Made by a program: the position numbers and the translations under genes | Notes under the pieces: model-generated | The model's database searches: none | What the model was told of the DNA's origin: nothing | What the model saw: the letters and a program-made list of their open reading frames with translations, nothing else | Shown here: piece by piece, positions 10,870 to 22,099 of the stretch | Numbering within the stretch: position 1 is the first letter of the stretch | How the letters are laid out: each line of letters begins with the position of its first letter | Origin: Amoebophrya sp. A120 | Taxonomy: Eukaryota > Sar > Dinophyceae > Syndiniales > Amoebophryaceae | Assembly (NCBI GenBank): GCA_905178155.1 | Contig: CAJINV010000013.1 | Coordinates: 1,512,392-1,576,391, forward strand | Length of the DNA: 64,000 bases | Reading direction: 5' to 3'

Positions 10870-12160
10870 GCGAGCAGCTTCAGGTGTGTACAGCGATGCC
10901 TTCATGCGCCGATGGCGTTCGCCACCGCGCTGCCGCTATCACGTCAGCGATACCTACGAGAGGACACAAAGCGCGTTCTGCGCAGGCCGACCCCATACTG
11001 CGGCAAGATGGGTCCACAAGATTGCCGACACTGCGAACAACGGCTAAGACTGAAGGAGGCGTTTGTATGGCAGCGCCGAAAGCGAGCGCGCCAAGCCAAA
11101 AATCAGACCGCCCTGCGCGCCACCGAATGCGCGGAGGGGCGCAGGGCCGCTTGCGGGCCTCCATCCAAACTCAACTATACCCGCGCCCGGTCTTTCTATC
11201 TGCACCACTGGCACAAGCGGCCGGCACCTGCGGAGGCCCATACGCCACGGCGCCAAAGGCCACAATGGGGGCACGCCGAGGCCCGCCTAGCCCGGCACTG
11301 GGGCGAGCGGCACCGCCCCCACACGCGGAGCCCTTCGACGCCGCGCGGGCTACCAAGGGGCGGGGGCGGCGGGCGCGGCGCCGTTAGCTTTCGGCCCCCC
11401 CCCACACAGTACTGGCCACCCGGCTGGGTGGCTCCGAAGACAGTGACGAACGTGGCACAGTCGTGCACCAATTCGGCCCGCCGGCGTTCCACTGGCCCCG
11501 CCCCTCGCGAACCTCGGGCGCTTTTCCCTCCCCTAAGACCACAACGATGGCGGCACTGCTTCCACCCTCGTACGCATCCACCGCGCGCAGGGTGTTCGCG
11601 CCGGGTGGGCGAGGGGGGGCGGGGGCCACCCGCCCCGGCGGAGGGCGGGGGCGCCAGCGGGGGCGCGGCCAGTGCGGGCGCGGCCGGGCGCTTTGCTTCA
11701 TTCCATCCGATTCGGCCGCGCCTGCCGGGGCCCCCGCCTTGGCGGCTTCGCGAGCTAGCCGCAACAGGAACGCCGGCGGTAGCGCAGGCCTGGATCATGA
11801 TGCCAACGCGCCGCCCGCCCCGCTGCGCCCGCGGGCGCACTTCGCTGCAACTCTTGCCCATTCGCGCACGTCCGTGTTTCCACTTTGCGGCCTGTTCCTC
11901 GACAAACTTCCGCGCGAGCACCCACTCCGCAGCCACGTAATCTGTCTGCGTTAGTGCTTACAGGTTCAAGGTTCAAGTGTCGCCCTCCGGGCTCTGATCG
12001 CGCCCCGCGCGCGCGCCCTCCCTGCGCACCGGCCCGGGGGCGCGGCAAGGCCGACAAGACGCCCCGACGCGCGCCCCGGGCCTCGCCGAATACGCAGCGC
12101 ACCGCTGGAGTGCGCTCGGGGGCACAATTCCCAGGGCTGCAACCCGTGGTGGAGTTGTGT
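10870..12160. other. GC-rich island without identifiable gene
   Basis: Base composition shifts sharply to G/C, with runs such as GGGGCGGGGGCGGCGG near 11350 and 11600-11680. All frames on both strands are open over long distances, which GC-rich DNA gives by chance; none shows a domain or a codon pattern like the neighbouring genes. No rRNA or tRNA fold was recognised. The edges are abrupt and the flanks return to ordinary composition by about 12.2 kb. Origin unknown; compare the GC-rich part of the 51.7-52.8 kb block. Confidence 0.6.
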
Positions 12161-12717
12161 AGTTGAATGGGTAGACTTCACATCCAAAGCGGGCTCCGCC
12201 ATCTTGCTCCTCGATTAGAGCCAGACAATCGTCAGAACATTTGAGATCCTCTTGAAACAGCCGAGCGAACACACGGATTAAACAATTCGAGTGCGGTACT
12301 TCGGCGTACCACGGCACAAGACGGATGCTCAGGTTATGTGCCGTAATTGCAATTCATTGCACCTCACGGGGACACCGTGATTTACTACAATTTGAGTCGA
12401 ATTTCGATTTCCGGAACTTATGCGGCAGTGAAAAATTATAGCTGAGCGTCTGCATACCGCAGGGATGCGCACAGAACTTTGTAGTAGCTCAAAAACCACA
12501 AAAATGATTTACTTAGCATTGACTGGGTGCGCTTCTACTCGTTTTTGTTCTTGTAGACAAACGGCACAAATACCTCACGGAACAGGGGTGGGTAGAAAAT
12601 TACAGTGCAGTAAGCACATACAAGCCTCTGGAGCTTCACGATACCGTGCTCCTAAAGAATTTTGGTTTTGCTACGAACAAGTGGATGCGAATTCATAGAA
12701 ATAGATCCTGAAAATAC
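12161..12717. other. Intergenic, 3' flank of large gene
   Basis: Ordinary composition. Short unlinked open frames only; no supported feature. Confidence 0.35.
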
Positions 12718-15700
12718 TTAAATCCTCCTGAGATCCTCGAAGACCCCGTTCAGGCTTTTAAGCAAAATCGGCTCCGCGTTCTCACTGGACAGCATGACCG
12801 CCCGGGTCATGCGCATCTTCTGGATCACGGACTTCTCCTTCTGCCGCAGCGTTGAAGCCGTGGCGTTCGTGGCACTCATTCTCGCCGACGGTTTATTTCT
12901 CTGCGACGCGGAGCCTCTCGCCTTTGTTTGACTGTCGTCGCCACCAGACGTGTCCTTCACGAAGTAGTCGCTGAGAAAAGTTGCGTTCACACTGGGCCAC
13001 TGCACGAAAATGTTCTGGTCGCGAGATTTCAGAAACATCTTCTCTTCTTCGGTAAGAGATTTCATCTTCGCAGCGGTAGAAGGAGCGCCAGGAGCTGCAT
13101 CTTTGGGAGTAGGTGCAGTTGCTTGCGCAGCACCAGCAATGGGACGCTTCGGTTCCTCGGCTCCTGCGTCCCTTGTCAACGGCACAACAGGCGCAGTTTC
13201 TCCCTCGACCTTTCGTCGCTGGTGACCACTAGTACTTCCCGCTTGTTGACCAAGAAGAGCTCCCATACCGCCGCCACCCTTCCTCCCTCTCATTGTCTCC
13301 CCGTTTCGGAAGGGGCTCAACCCGCGGTTTTTCGGGGGCAGACTGGTAGTGCCGTAGCGTCCTCCCCGGTTCGCCATGGCGGACTCCTCGTGCGTGGTCC
13401 ACAGCCACTGGGACTTTCTCCCACTCAGCACCGTACATTCCAAGTCCAAAAACCCCGGAAAGGGGCGCTTCGTCCCGAACCTCTCTGCGAACCGCCAGTC
13501 CGCGGCCGACCACAGCACGTGGACGCGCTCCGGATCGTAAGTGTTTAATACTTGGTTCTCGTCTTCTTGCTGCTGGTTTGGAATTACTGAGGAGGAAATC
13601 CGCGTGCCGTCCATCGAGAAATCGTAATCTTCGACCTGCGATAAGTAAAACCCGGGGGAAAGCTTTTTCGAGCGGTACAGAATGCCACCAGTTTGCTCCT
13701 CGTCCTGGTAGTTGTTCTCGCTGTCTTCAGAGTCGTTGTATCCTGTATTTTTTCCTCTTGACCCTTGGTTCACCCTGGTAACCGGCACAAACTTCTTCGT
13801 CATGGCATTCCTCTGCATTTCGAAGTTTTCCGAGTTCAGCTGGAAGGTCTTGGTGTTGTTTGCGTTGCTGCTATAATCAACGCCGGCGATGTTGATGTTC
13901 TCAGAACCAACGACCTGCTGGGATGATTTTTGGATGGCTTTGCTGGTCGTCGCTGTTGTTCCCTCGAGCAATTCCTGTAGCTGACCTTGCATGGCGAGCT
14001 CGCTATTCACTGCAGCATTCAGCAAGTCCGTCAATGCGTCGTCCAACATGGGAACGCCCGATGTGGTCGCCTGTTTGGAACTCGACTTGGAGCTTACACC
14101 AGATGGCTGGCCCAATTGAACCGCGGTCGGCTCGGGGTAATAGAAACGAAGAAGCTTTTGCTGTTGCCGCTGCTCCACTGGTGATCCAGCAGGACGAGCG
14201 TTGTTGGCCATCTTTTCTGCCGCGGAACGCTGCTCGTCCAAAGATTCTGCTGTTCGCTCCGCAACACCAGGAGTGCGACTTTTCGCAACTTTCGTTCTGC
14301 GCTCCTTGACCGCCCTCTTTACCTTCATTGCAGAGTCCAGCTGCGCCGTTCTACTTGCACTAATAGGGTTTTTCGCGGCCGCAGTAGCGCCTTTCCCCGT
14401 CTTATGTAGTACCTTTGTTCCCTGTTTTCCTGACAGCAACAAGGCAGCCCCGTTTTTCCGACTTGCCTTTGGGTGCGGAACTGGGGGCTGGTCTTCGGTT
14501 CCTGATATGGAAGACCGACTTCTGGAAATTTCGTCATCTCTTAAGCTGGTTCTAATGCGGCGACGTGAGCAGGAGCTCCGCTTTCGACGATTACTACTAC
14601 TTGCCGGTCGATTTTGAACATTTCTTGCAGCTTTTCTAGCACGACCGCTATGTCGCTCATCTGAGGCGTTTTTGCTTGTCGCTCTACCAAAGCCCGCACC
14701 CGCTGGAGCCCTGCGCGATCGCGGCCGAAACTCGCGCTCTCCTTGACAGTCTGCTGTCTGGGAACTCTGGCGTCGCCTACTAGTAGGAATGTTCTTGCCA
14801 CGAACTACTACAGGACCACCTTCTGCTCCATGCAGTCGGTCCTCCTGATAAAACGCGAACTGCAACTTTTCTTCATTTCCGGAAGTTGTATTTGTGTTGC
14901 TGTTCTTGTTGGCACCAGTGCGAAGAATTCTACTTCTCTCCTCGTCCCTACCGCCAATCTGATGATCCGGGACGTCCTGCAAGGAAAACATCTTGCCGTC
15001 CTTCGAGAAGGCCTCATCGTGGACCACCACCGGGTGCTCGAAGTTCACCACCACGTGCTGTCCGGATTTCACTTTCTCGACGTCTAACTTCCATGCGTCT
15101 TCCCGTTTCTCGTTCTCCGGCTCCCAAATCCACCCGCACTCGGCAACCTGGTAGGTGGTGGACCGTTCGGGAGGCGGGGGCGGCGCTGCATGATCTTTAG
15201 TATCCGAAGAAGTAGACAGCGAAACCCGATGCGCAGGGGAGAAGCCGATGAAGCGCACCCGCGCGTGCCTCTCCAGTTGCCGTCCGCGGGAATCGGTGCA
15301 GGGCGACTTTTGCATCGCCTCCTTCAACAGTTCTTCGTCGAAAAACGCGGCGCCGCGGACGGCGGAAACAATCGTTGCAGAAGATGAAGAGCCGGCACTG
15401 TTGTTCGGGAAGAAGCTGTGCTGTTTCAACCTTTTTTCCATTTCCCGCTGAATCTGCAAAAGCTGCGCCTCCGTCCGAATTCGCGGCGCGTGCGCTTGGC
15501 GGTCCAGCGCCGACGTTGTAGTTCCCTTCTTGAAAACGTTCAACTCCCCATCCAGACTGTGGTAGTCCTGCTCCAAAAAACAGCCGAAAAAGTCCAAAAC
15601 CGACTGCGCGGCGTAGCTGCCCTCCTGTCAAATGTAAAAATGTCTGGGTCTGGAAGATTCTGAGACTTGGTTGGTTGGTTGGTTGGATAGCGCCTGTCGC

Positions 15701-18700
15701 CGGTGCAGGTCCCGCCCTCCATCGATTGCGATCCGGAGTAGCCAGAACACAAGGCCCTAGTGGCACCATGTTTTGCCTGGGCCATGATGTCTGTGATGCA
15801 TGCCCTAGCATCACAGATTTTTTGAGGGCTTCGCGATGCCTATTCCGCATGACAAATGCCCTCTCCGCGTAGCAAAAATTACACTCCCTTTGCTGCTCAT
15901 GCAATACAGATTTTTGTGGAATTCAAATTCAGCATCACAAGTTGCATTCTTCCAGACCCACACATTTTTACATTTGATACCTCCTTCCAATGAACCACTT
16001 GTTGCTCGTTTTTGAACTGCGAAACCTCGTAAACCCCGAGCATGTGGTCGAACTCCGTGTGGTAGTTGGAACTGTTCACCGTTGGGCTCGCGTGGAGAGA
16101 TACAGCTACGCGGTTCGCGTGCAGCAGGTGAAGCTGGAACGCGTAGTGCAGATCAGAAGTATCGGTAGGATGATCTTCGGTTTGGTTAAGAGATGCTGAT
16201 CCGTCTAAATTCTTGGACTGCTGCTCATGATCCAATTTCAACAGTCTGCGACTTTGGTCCTCAGGGTAATAGAAGAAACGAGGGCTGCTCATTTTGGTGC
16301 CCACTAACTCGGCGCTTGGACTTGTGTCCGTTGTGACCACGGGAGATGGATCCTGTATGAAGGTGGTAGTTGTAGGTGCTATTTGGATCAAGTGAATTTT
16401 ATTGCTAGATTCAACACAATCTGATTGTGTTTAATAGATTTGGATCCGGTTGTTCCTGCTGCAGTACCACTACCAATAATCTTCGTGGGCATCGCATGAA
16501 GCGGAATCAGGCGAACCTATGCCCAGCGGCAGCAAGCGGCTGCTAGTATTCCTTGTCCTTCACACAATAAAGGACGATGCAAATTCTATGTCAAAACAAG
16601 GCGTTATTCTTACCGCGTCCTCTCCCCGTCCAGCTTCAGCATCCTTTCCGAGGAGTTCTTCCAAAAACAAATCCAACTTCTCACAGATTTCCTTCACGCC
16701 CGGCACTCCCTGCGACTTGTCTTTGTCATGCTGAGTAGCATCGATAGAATCATCAACACTCCCGTCCTCCTCGTCATCCGTAGGCTCCTGCGATTGGTGT
16801 GCGCCGTCGAAATACTTCATCTGGTTTATCGGGTTGTTGGCAATGCTGTTCTGCAGAGAGCGCTCGTCTAATTCCTCTTGCTTCGTTTGCATCGCACCGA
16901 TGTTTTTATTGGGAAGATTCAGATCCCTCGTGCTACTCCCGGTAGACGAGATGATCTTTTTCCCATTAACGTGGTGATGCACTTCCAGATGCAGCTCATC
17001 CTCGGACGAGCTTGGAAAGGCGGCACGCTGAGAAAAATGGTTCTGGCTTTGGCAAAACTGAATCTTTCTGTTTGTGGTGCTGGTTATTTCCACGTTCTGC
17101 TTCTCCTGCTCCTTGTGTAGCATGACAGGCGGAGAGTCCAGAGCTTGTTTCGGAAAATGGTGCGCGACGTCCAAGTGGAGCTCGTCTTCGGAAGAGGAGT
17201 GCTGTACTGTCTGCTGGAGGTTTTGCTCTTGCTGTCCGCAGGTCGGTGCTAATGCAGGTGGTGCAAGAAGGTGAGAATGATCCAGATGCAGTTCGTCTTC
17301 CGAGGATGACAAGACACGGCTGGTTCGTGACGAAGTCTTCGACGCGAGTTCTGGAAGTAGATGTTGAAACGACAGGTGTTCTTTCATCTCATCCGCGCCG
17401 GCAAATACGTCTACGTCCAACTGCACGGGCTGGAGTAGGCGGAACGACGAAGGAGGTGCAACTGTATCTGTACCACCAGCGGTTGTAAAAATTTCTTGCA
17501 AGTCCACCTCTTGTTCCCGTTTCTTGACATGATCTCCTTTAGCAAGATGAACTCCTGTGCTTCTAGCAGTCGTACATGGTTCTGCAGCTTCATCATCTTC
17601 CGGTTCATTTACTAGCACTTCATCCAGCTGCGTGTTTGCCACCTCCCGTTCTGATACCATTTGTTCGCGGAAATCCTCCTCCGGCTGCACGACGGTGGAA
17701 AGACCCGTAGACGGAAAAGAGTACATCAGCTCATCGTGATACAGGTGGTCATTTAGCAGCTGCTGCTCCAGTCTCTGTTGCTGCTGTTGCTGGAGGAGGG
17801 CACGAGCGCGGTCTTCCTGCACTTCTTGTTGCTGCACTGGCTCTCGTACGCCTTGCTGCATTTGTTCCTCAGGACGATCCTGGTAAGAACTTCCCTCTGC
17901 CGCAACCGCAGCAGCACTCTGAAAGGACGAAAAAGAAAACATCAAGTGGGTCGGAGATTGTTGTTCTTGACCTTGAGCGGTCTGCTGCTCTTGCAGCCAC
18001 CGCATGAAACTACTACTGTGTTGAAGTTGATCTACTACTGCTTCATCGGGCGCTGCTGATGTTGTGAGGCGGGTCGCTTCGTGCTGTTCAACGTGTTCAT
18101 GTCCTAGCCCTACATGATGACCTGAAGTCGCACGACGAGAAAAATCCTCCTCCTCCTGATCGGACACCAACTGGTGTTCCAGTTCGTGTTCCTCCATTTT
18201 TCGGGCTTTTTTCGTAACCAGATCCACCTCTTCCTCCTCGAAGTCGTCTTCGCACGAACAGAACAGGTCGAGATGTGGAGGTAGTCGTGGCGGCCCGACA
18301 TTGTTATCAAACAACTGCTGTTGTTGATGCTGCTCTAGCTCTTCTTGTCCTACTCCCAGTCCTCCTGCATCTCTACTCCGATCTGCTCCCAGCTGCAACA
18401 GGTCATCTGCCAAAAATGCGGGCCGTTTGCTCAGAAAATAGGTGGACGCTGCACTATGGTTACCACTGCTTTGCTGGCCACTCTGACTCTGAGCCGGAAC
18501 TTCTACAGGCCGCGCTGCGTTTGTAGTTCCCCACTGGGGATTTTCCTCTTCGTAGAAGCAAATCGCGAGATGAAAGGGATTCGAATTTCCCTGAAGAAGG
18601 TGCTCCGACGTCGTGAAGAAAGGACTTTCGTCGGTGCGGCCTGTGGTTGCAACACCATGATTTATTCCGCGAGCGCGTTTCCGCTTGTTCGTGGGGCTGG

Positions 18701-19880
18701 ACGGAGGTGTTGCGAGATAGGTCGGGGTTGTGTAGTAAGCTTCACGACCTCCATAGTCGTGGTGTGCGAGTCCACCTGGAAGAGGCAACGACACAGGAGG
18801 TTCTTGTACTTCGCCTGCGGAGGACGAGAGGAGTCTCAAATTGTCCTCCTCCGCTCCTTCCCTCTCTACCTCCTCGTCTACCACCTCTACTGCGGCGCTG
18901 TGAACCTTCAAAAAGTCCAAGTTCAAAGGCACCGGAGCCGGACAAGCTTCCCGCGGCTTTTCGTGGTCGTAGTTGTTGTTTGTAGTTGCGACCAGGACCT
19001 CGTCACCCTCAGTTGTTGTAGTGGCGGTGGTCACTTCCTTGTCTTCTCGCACGTCGGAGCGAGAAGCAGGGTCACGCTTTGCGTAGTTATCGATATCTTG
19101 ATCTCGGGACAACGTCGAGTTCTTCTTGTCTTCTACGTCTACCGCGAAGATCACGCCTGCGGCCGAACACGGTTGTACAACCTCCTCTTCCGCCGTACTG
19201 CTTGTACAGGAACAAGAACTGGACGACCCACTAGACGCGGACGAGTTCGCCAAAGAGTTTGTCGCGGTTAGAGAGACTAGCTCCTCAGACTTGTTCGGTT
19301 TTTTCACGCTCGATCCTTGCTGCAGCAGCCCCTCGTCCGTCAAAACCGGGAGAAAATTCTCCTCTTTGATCAGGGAAAATTTTTCCAGCACAAACCAGTC
19401 GTGCTTGAAAACGACCACGTAGGAGTTGAGGAAAAAGCTGCAGGAGTGGGCCGTCGGTGATGATGTGGCGGTTGTTGTAATAGGGACAAATGCCCCGTTG
19501 GCGATGAGTAGCGGCAGGTCCTCCATGTAGTACGTCGGACCGTCGGGGTAGGCGGTAGGCTCCCAATTCCTCCGCCTAGAAGTTGTGATTTTTTCCTTGT
19601 ACATCTGCAGGGCGTTGACGTATCGCGTTACGAGGGGGGCGAGGGGATTTATTTTCGATACAGAAGGTGCCGTGGACGACGATGGCACCACTGGTTGCAC
19701 CACTGGAAGCTCCTGCTGCAAAGTTGCTGTGTCGTCACTGCTGCATGCCACGACTGTTCTTGGGCGCTTCTCGTTCTCGTTGCCAACTTCCGTCGCTGTG
19801 GTTTTATCGTGAAGCATATTTCTTCTCCCATCATGGTCGCTCGCGCCGGGAGCGAACCTGGAGAACAAACTTCGTATCAT
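12718..19880 (-). CDS. Large acidic low-complexity protein, about 2180 aa
   Basis: Three exons. Exon 1 runs 19880-16614 from ATG ('MIRSLFSRFAPGASDHDGRR'). A GT-AG intron (donor G|GTAAGA at 16613, acceptor ATACAG at 16353) joins it in phase to 16352-15980. Element 15626-15979 then separates exon 3, ending 12718. Exon arithmetic gives 1089 + 1092 codons. Small ordered islands occur: 'PTAYPDGPTYYMEDLPLLIA' near the N-terminus, 'FDHMLGVYEVSQFKNEQQVV' running into 'GSYAAQSVLDFFGCFLEQDY' across the element, and 'LWSAADWRFAERFGTKRPFP'. The rest is Gln, Ser, Glu and Asp rich. Three copies of SSSEDELHL[D/E] lie between about 16975 and 17330, each a plausible CK2-type acidic phospho-site. No family recognised. 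The model would split in two if the 16.35-16.61 kb intron is wrong. Confidence 0.6.
15626..15979 (-). mobile_element. Introner element, family B (copy 1)
   Basis: 354 bp with ends TGTCAAATGTAAAAATGTCT and ATTTTTACATTTGATA, and the exact flank repeat CCTCC (15621-15625 and 15980-15984). The first base pair varies from the family TATC. Excision restores 'VVHWKE' to 'GSYAAQ'. This is one of only two copies whose flanks would allow a GT-AG intron (GTATCA...AGGAG). Confidence 0.9.
16975..17330 (-). repeat. Three coding repeats SSSEDELHL
   Basis: The nonapeptide SSSEDELHL, each time followed by Asp or Glu and a His-rich tail ('DHSHLLAP', 'DVAHHFPKQ', 'EVHHHVNGK'), occurs three times in the large acidic protein. 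Spacing is uneven (about 110-180 bp) and the DNA between copies differs, so the motif is conserved above its background. Confidence 0.85.
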
Positions 19881-20633
19881 TTTCCACAAACACCGACTTT
19901 GACTTTCAGAACGTACCTACTAACGTCGAGGTCGAATATTCTACTTTCATAAATTTGCGAAGCAAATCGGGAAAATCGTGCCACGGGGTGCAGCAAAAAA
20001 GGACTAGCACTTCCGGGGTTGAAGTTGTCCAGGTATCCTTGTTCGGATTCGTAAAAGCAAGAGGAATGTCGACTTCACACGACACTACACACAAAACCGA
20101 TATAGAAGACGAACGAAAAGGAAAAAGGTTCAACGAAACAAAAAAGAAGCACGATTAGGACGAAGAAGAAAGTCGAACAAGATGTTTTCTAACACGAAAC
20201 GGCAAACGAATGGGCAGTGAACGATAGACCGTTTTTACGATTGTGGACGAGGTGGACTGCGTCAGGAACTAGGTCAGTAGGCACCAACTAAACCAGCTGC
20301 CTGCGCGGGCGAGGTACGAAATCCAAAAAGCAAACTGTTACAACGATACACGAATTACATATTTACGAAACAAAACAAGGCTCGTTGGTGTACGTGTACT
20401 CTGTAATCACTACGTACAGAACATCTTCACTTGAGTGTACTTCTTGGCGTTTAGCTCTGCAATGTCGCAACAAACACCAGCGTCTGGTGTCTGCAGTCCA
20501 ATCGTCGTCGCAATTCTCGACTAAAAGTTGAGTTTTCATGCACGCTACTTGGTAGATGAGAAACGCTCCCGGGCGTCAGCCGTTCCGCTGACACGTCAAA
20601 TAATTTTGGTGCAATTATAGTTACTGGCACAAA
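19881..20633. other. Intergenic spacer
   Basis: 5' flank of the large acidic gene and 3' flank of the next gene. Several short frames; nothing recognised. A/G-rich on the plus strand near 20100-20180. Confidence 0.4.
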
Positions 20634-21523
20634 TCACTTTTTCGCTACTGCCGCTGTTTGATCAGTTTCGCCTTCACGAGGGCTCACATCATCCCTATCA
20701 ACTGTAAAAATGTCTGGGTCTGGAAGAATTCATGTTTGTCATGCTTGTCTGGCATGACTCTTAAATCTGTCATGCACGTGACCCAACAGCTCCGTTTTTC
20801 TGTGATGCAGAAGAACAATTTGTCATGCAGAATAGGCAACACCTAGAAGCTCAGAAACTTGTCATGCTGAGCCAGCACTTGTGGCATGATCATGAGACGC
20901 CGCCCAGCATCACAAGTTTCCAGACCCAGACATATTTGCATTTGATAATCCCCCCGATCGAACCAGTAGACCGGAATTTCGTCGTCTTCATCATCGTTCG
21001 CCAGGTCTTCCAGTTCTTTCTCCTTGCTCCTATCGTCTTTCGAAGCAGAAGCAGTACCACCAGGCTGCACATCCGCTGTATCCTCGTCCGGGTAGAACAC
21101 GACCAGAAACCCGCTTTTCTTTACCAGCCCGTCCGTCGTGTTGTCCGGACCCACCGCTGGGCCTGCTTCAGCGCTGCAAGACGAGGAGGAAGATGACGCC
21201 GTTTGTTTCCTCGTTTTCACTTTGCTTGTCGCCGGCTTCTTATCTCCATCCTTTTGTGCTGACTTTATACTCCCCCTCGACTTCCCGCTGCTTGCCTTCT
21301 GGTCCACAATTTCCCGGCGGATACTTGGGAAAGTCTTCAGCTTTTCGTTCTTTGGCAAGAAGGAGGTTGCGGACTCTTCGAGAATCTTCGCAATTTCCTC
21401 CTCCTCGCCGGGCTCCGTCACGACCAAGGCTTTGCGGGTTGTTGCAATTTTGGACGTCGTCGAAGTATTCGTCGCGTTTGAACGCTTGCTGCTCTGAGGA
21501 CTAGCGCCCGGCGCGCCCGACAT
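20634..21523 (-). CDS. Hypothetical 210-aa Lys/Ser-rich protein
   Basis: Two exons around element 20696-20947: 21523-20948, then about 20690-20634. ATG 21523 opens 'MSGAPGASPQSSKRSNATNT'. The middle is Lys/Ser-rich. A more ordered C-terminal part reads 'GLVKKSGFLVVFYPDEDTAD' and 'DDEDDEIPVYWFDRG', and after splicing ends 'DDVSPREGETDQTAAVAKK' with TGA. Without removal of the element the frame runs into repeat sequence. Total 211 codons, divisible by three across the element. No family recognised; a short nuclear or RNA-associated protein is a guess from composition alone. Confidence 0.6.
20696..20947 (-). mobile_element. Introner element, family B (copy 2)
   Basis: 252 bp with ends TATCAACTGTAAAAATGTCT and CATATTTGCATTTGATA and the exact repeat ATCCC (20691-20695 and 20948-20952). 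Excision joins 'YWFDRG' to 'DDVSPR' in frame. The interior is closely similar to copies 25841 and 42322, including a long shared segment around 'AGGCAACACCTAGAAGCTCA'. Confidence 0.92.
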
Positions 21524-22099
21524 CTTTATATCTTTGAGGATAGTGATGACTTTGACTCTCAATCGCCGATCTTAAACTTGATGATGGCGCTTCAACTCCC
21601 TCCCACAAACCTACCATGTTTGTAGTTGCTGGCTCTCTTTTCCGATATACCTCCATTTGAAGTTCTGCCCCGAGAACTCGGTGCGGGTGCATTCTCTCCC
21701 CGTTTCTTGAAAACAAACTTCACCGTTTCGAGTTCGACATCGACATCGACTTCTCTCATTTGCAACATTACTATGCGTGCTCCTGCCGGTCTTTTCTATT
21801 CTCTCGTGATCGAAGCACTGCGTTCCTGTCGACGAGAAGCAACATCAAGGATAAGGAGGACCCAGCGCGGTTCCTCGCACTCGCAGAAACACTTCTTATT
21901 GATTACGAGGAAAAGGAATGATCGTGATCTTGTTCGTTGTTCATCAATTTCAGCACCGGTGGTCGTGGTGTGCAAGTCCGTGCATTGTCGCTGTACTTGG
22001 GTGAGCAACGCGCAGGTCGTGGCCTTTCCCTTGTAGCAGGCACTGCATATTAGCCATGAAAACGTCTGTATCTCATCTCGCTGTGCGGTTCGTCGCACA
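21524..22099. other. Intergenic spacer
   Basis: 5' flank of the 210-aa gene and 3' flank of the ceramidase gene. No supported coding exon, RNA or repeat. Confidence 0.4.

Noticed and set aside
10726-11940. Long plus-strand open frame of about 400 codons
   Set aside because: It lies in GC-rich DNA where every frame is open on both strands. The translation is Arg/Pro/Ala-rich with no domain.
11955-12000. Possible tRNA B-box (GGTTCAAG repeated)
   Set aside because: No acceptor stem or anticodon arm could be drawn around it. No other tRNA or 5S rRNA candidate was found by eye.
16353-16613. Gene boundary between the 1089-codon exon and the downstream exons
   Set aside because: A canonical donor (GTAAGA) and a pyrimidine-rich acceptor (ATACAG) join the two in phase 0, so one gene is the simpler reading; it remains the least certain junction in that model.
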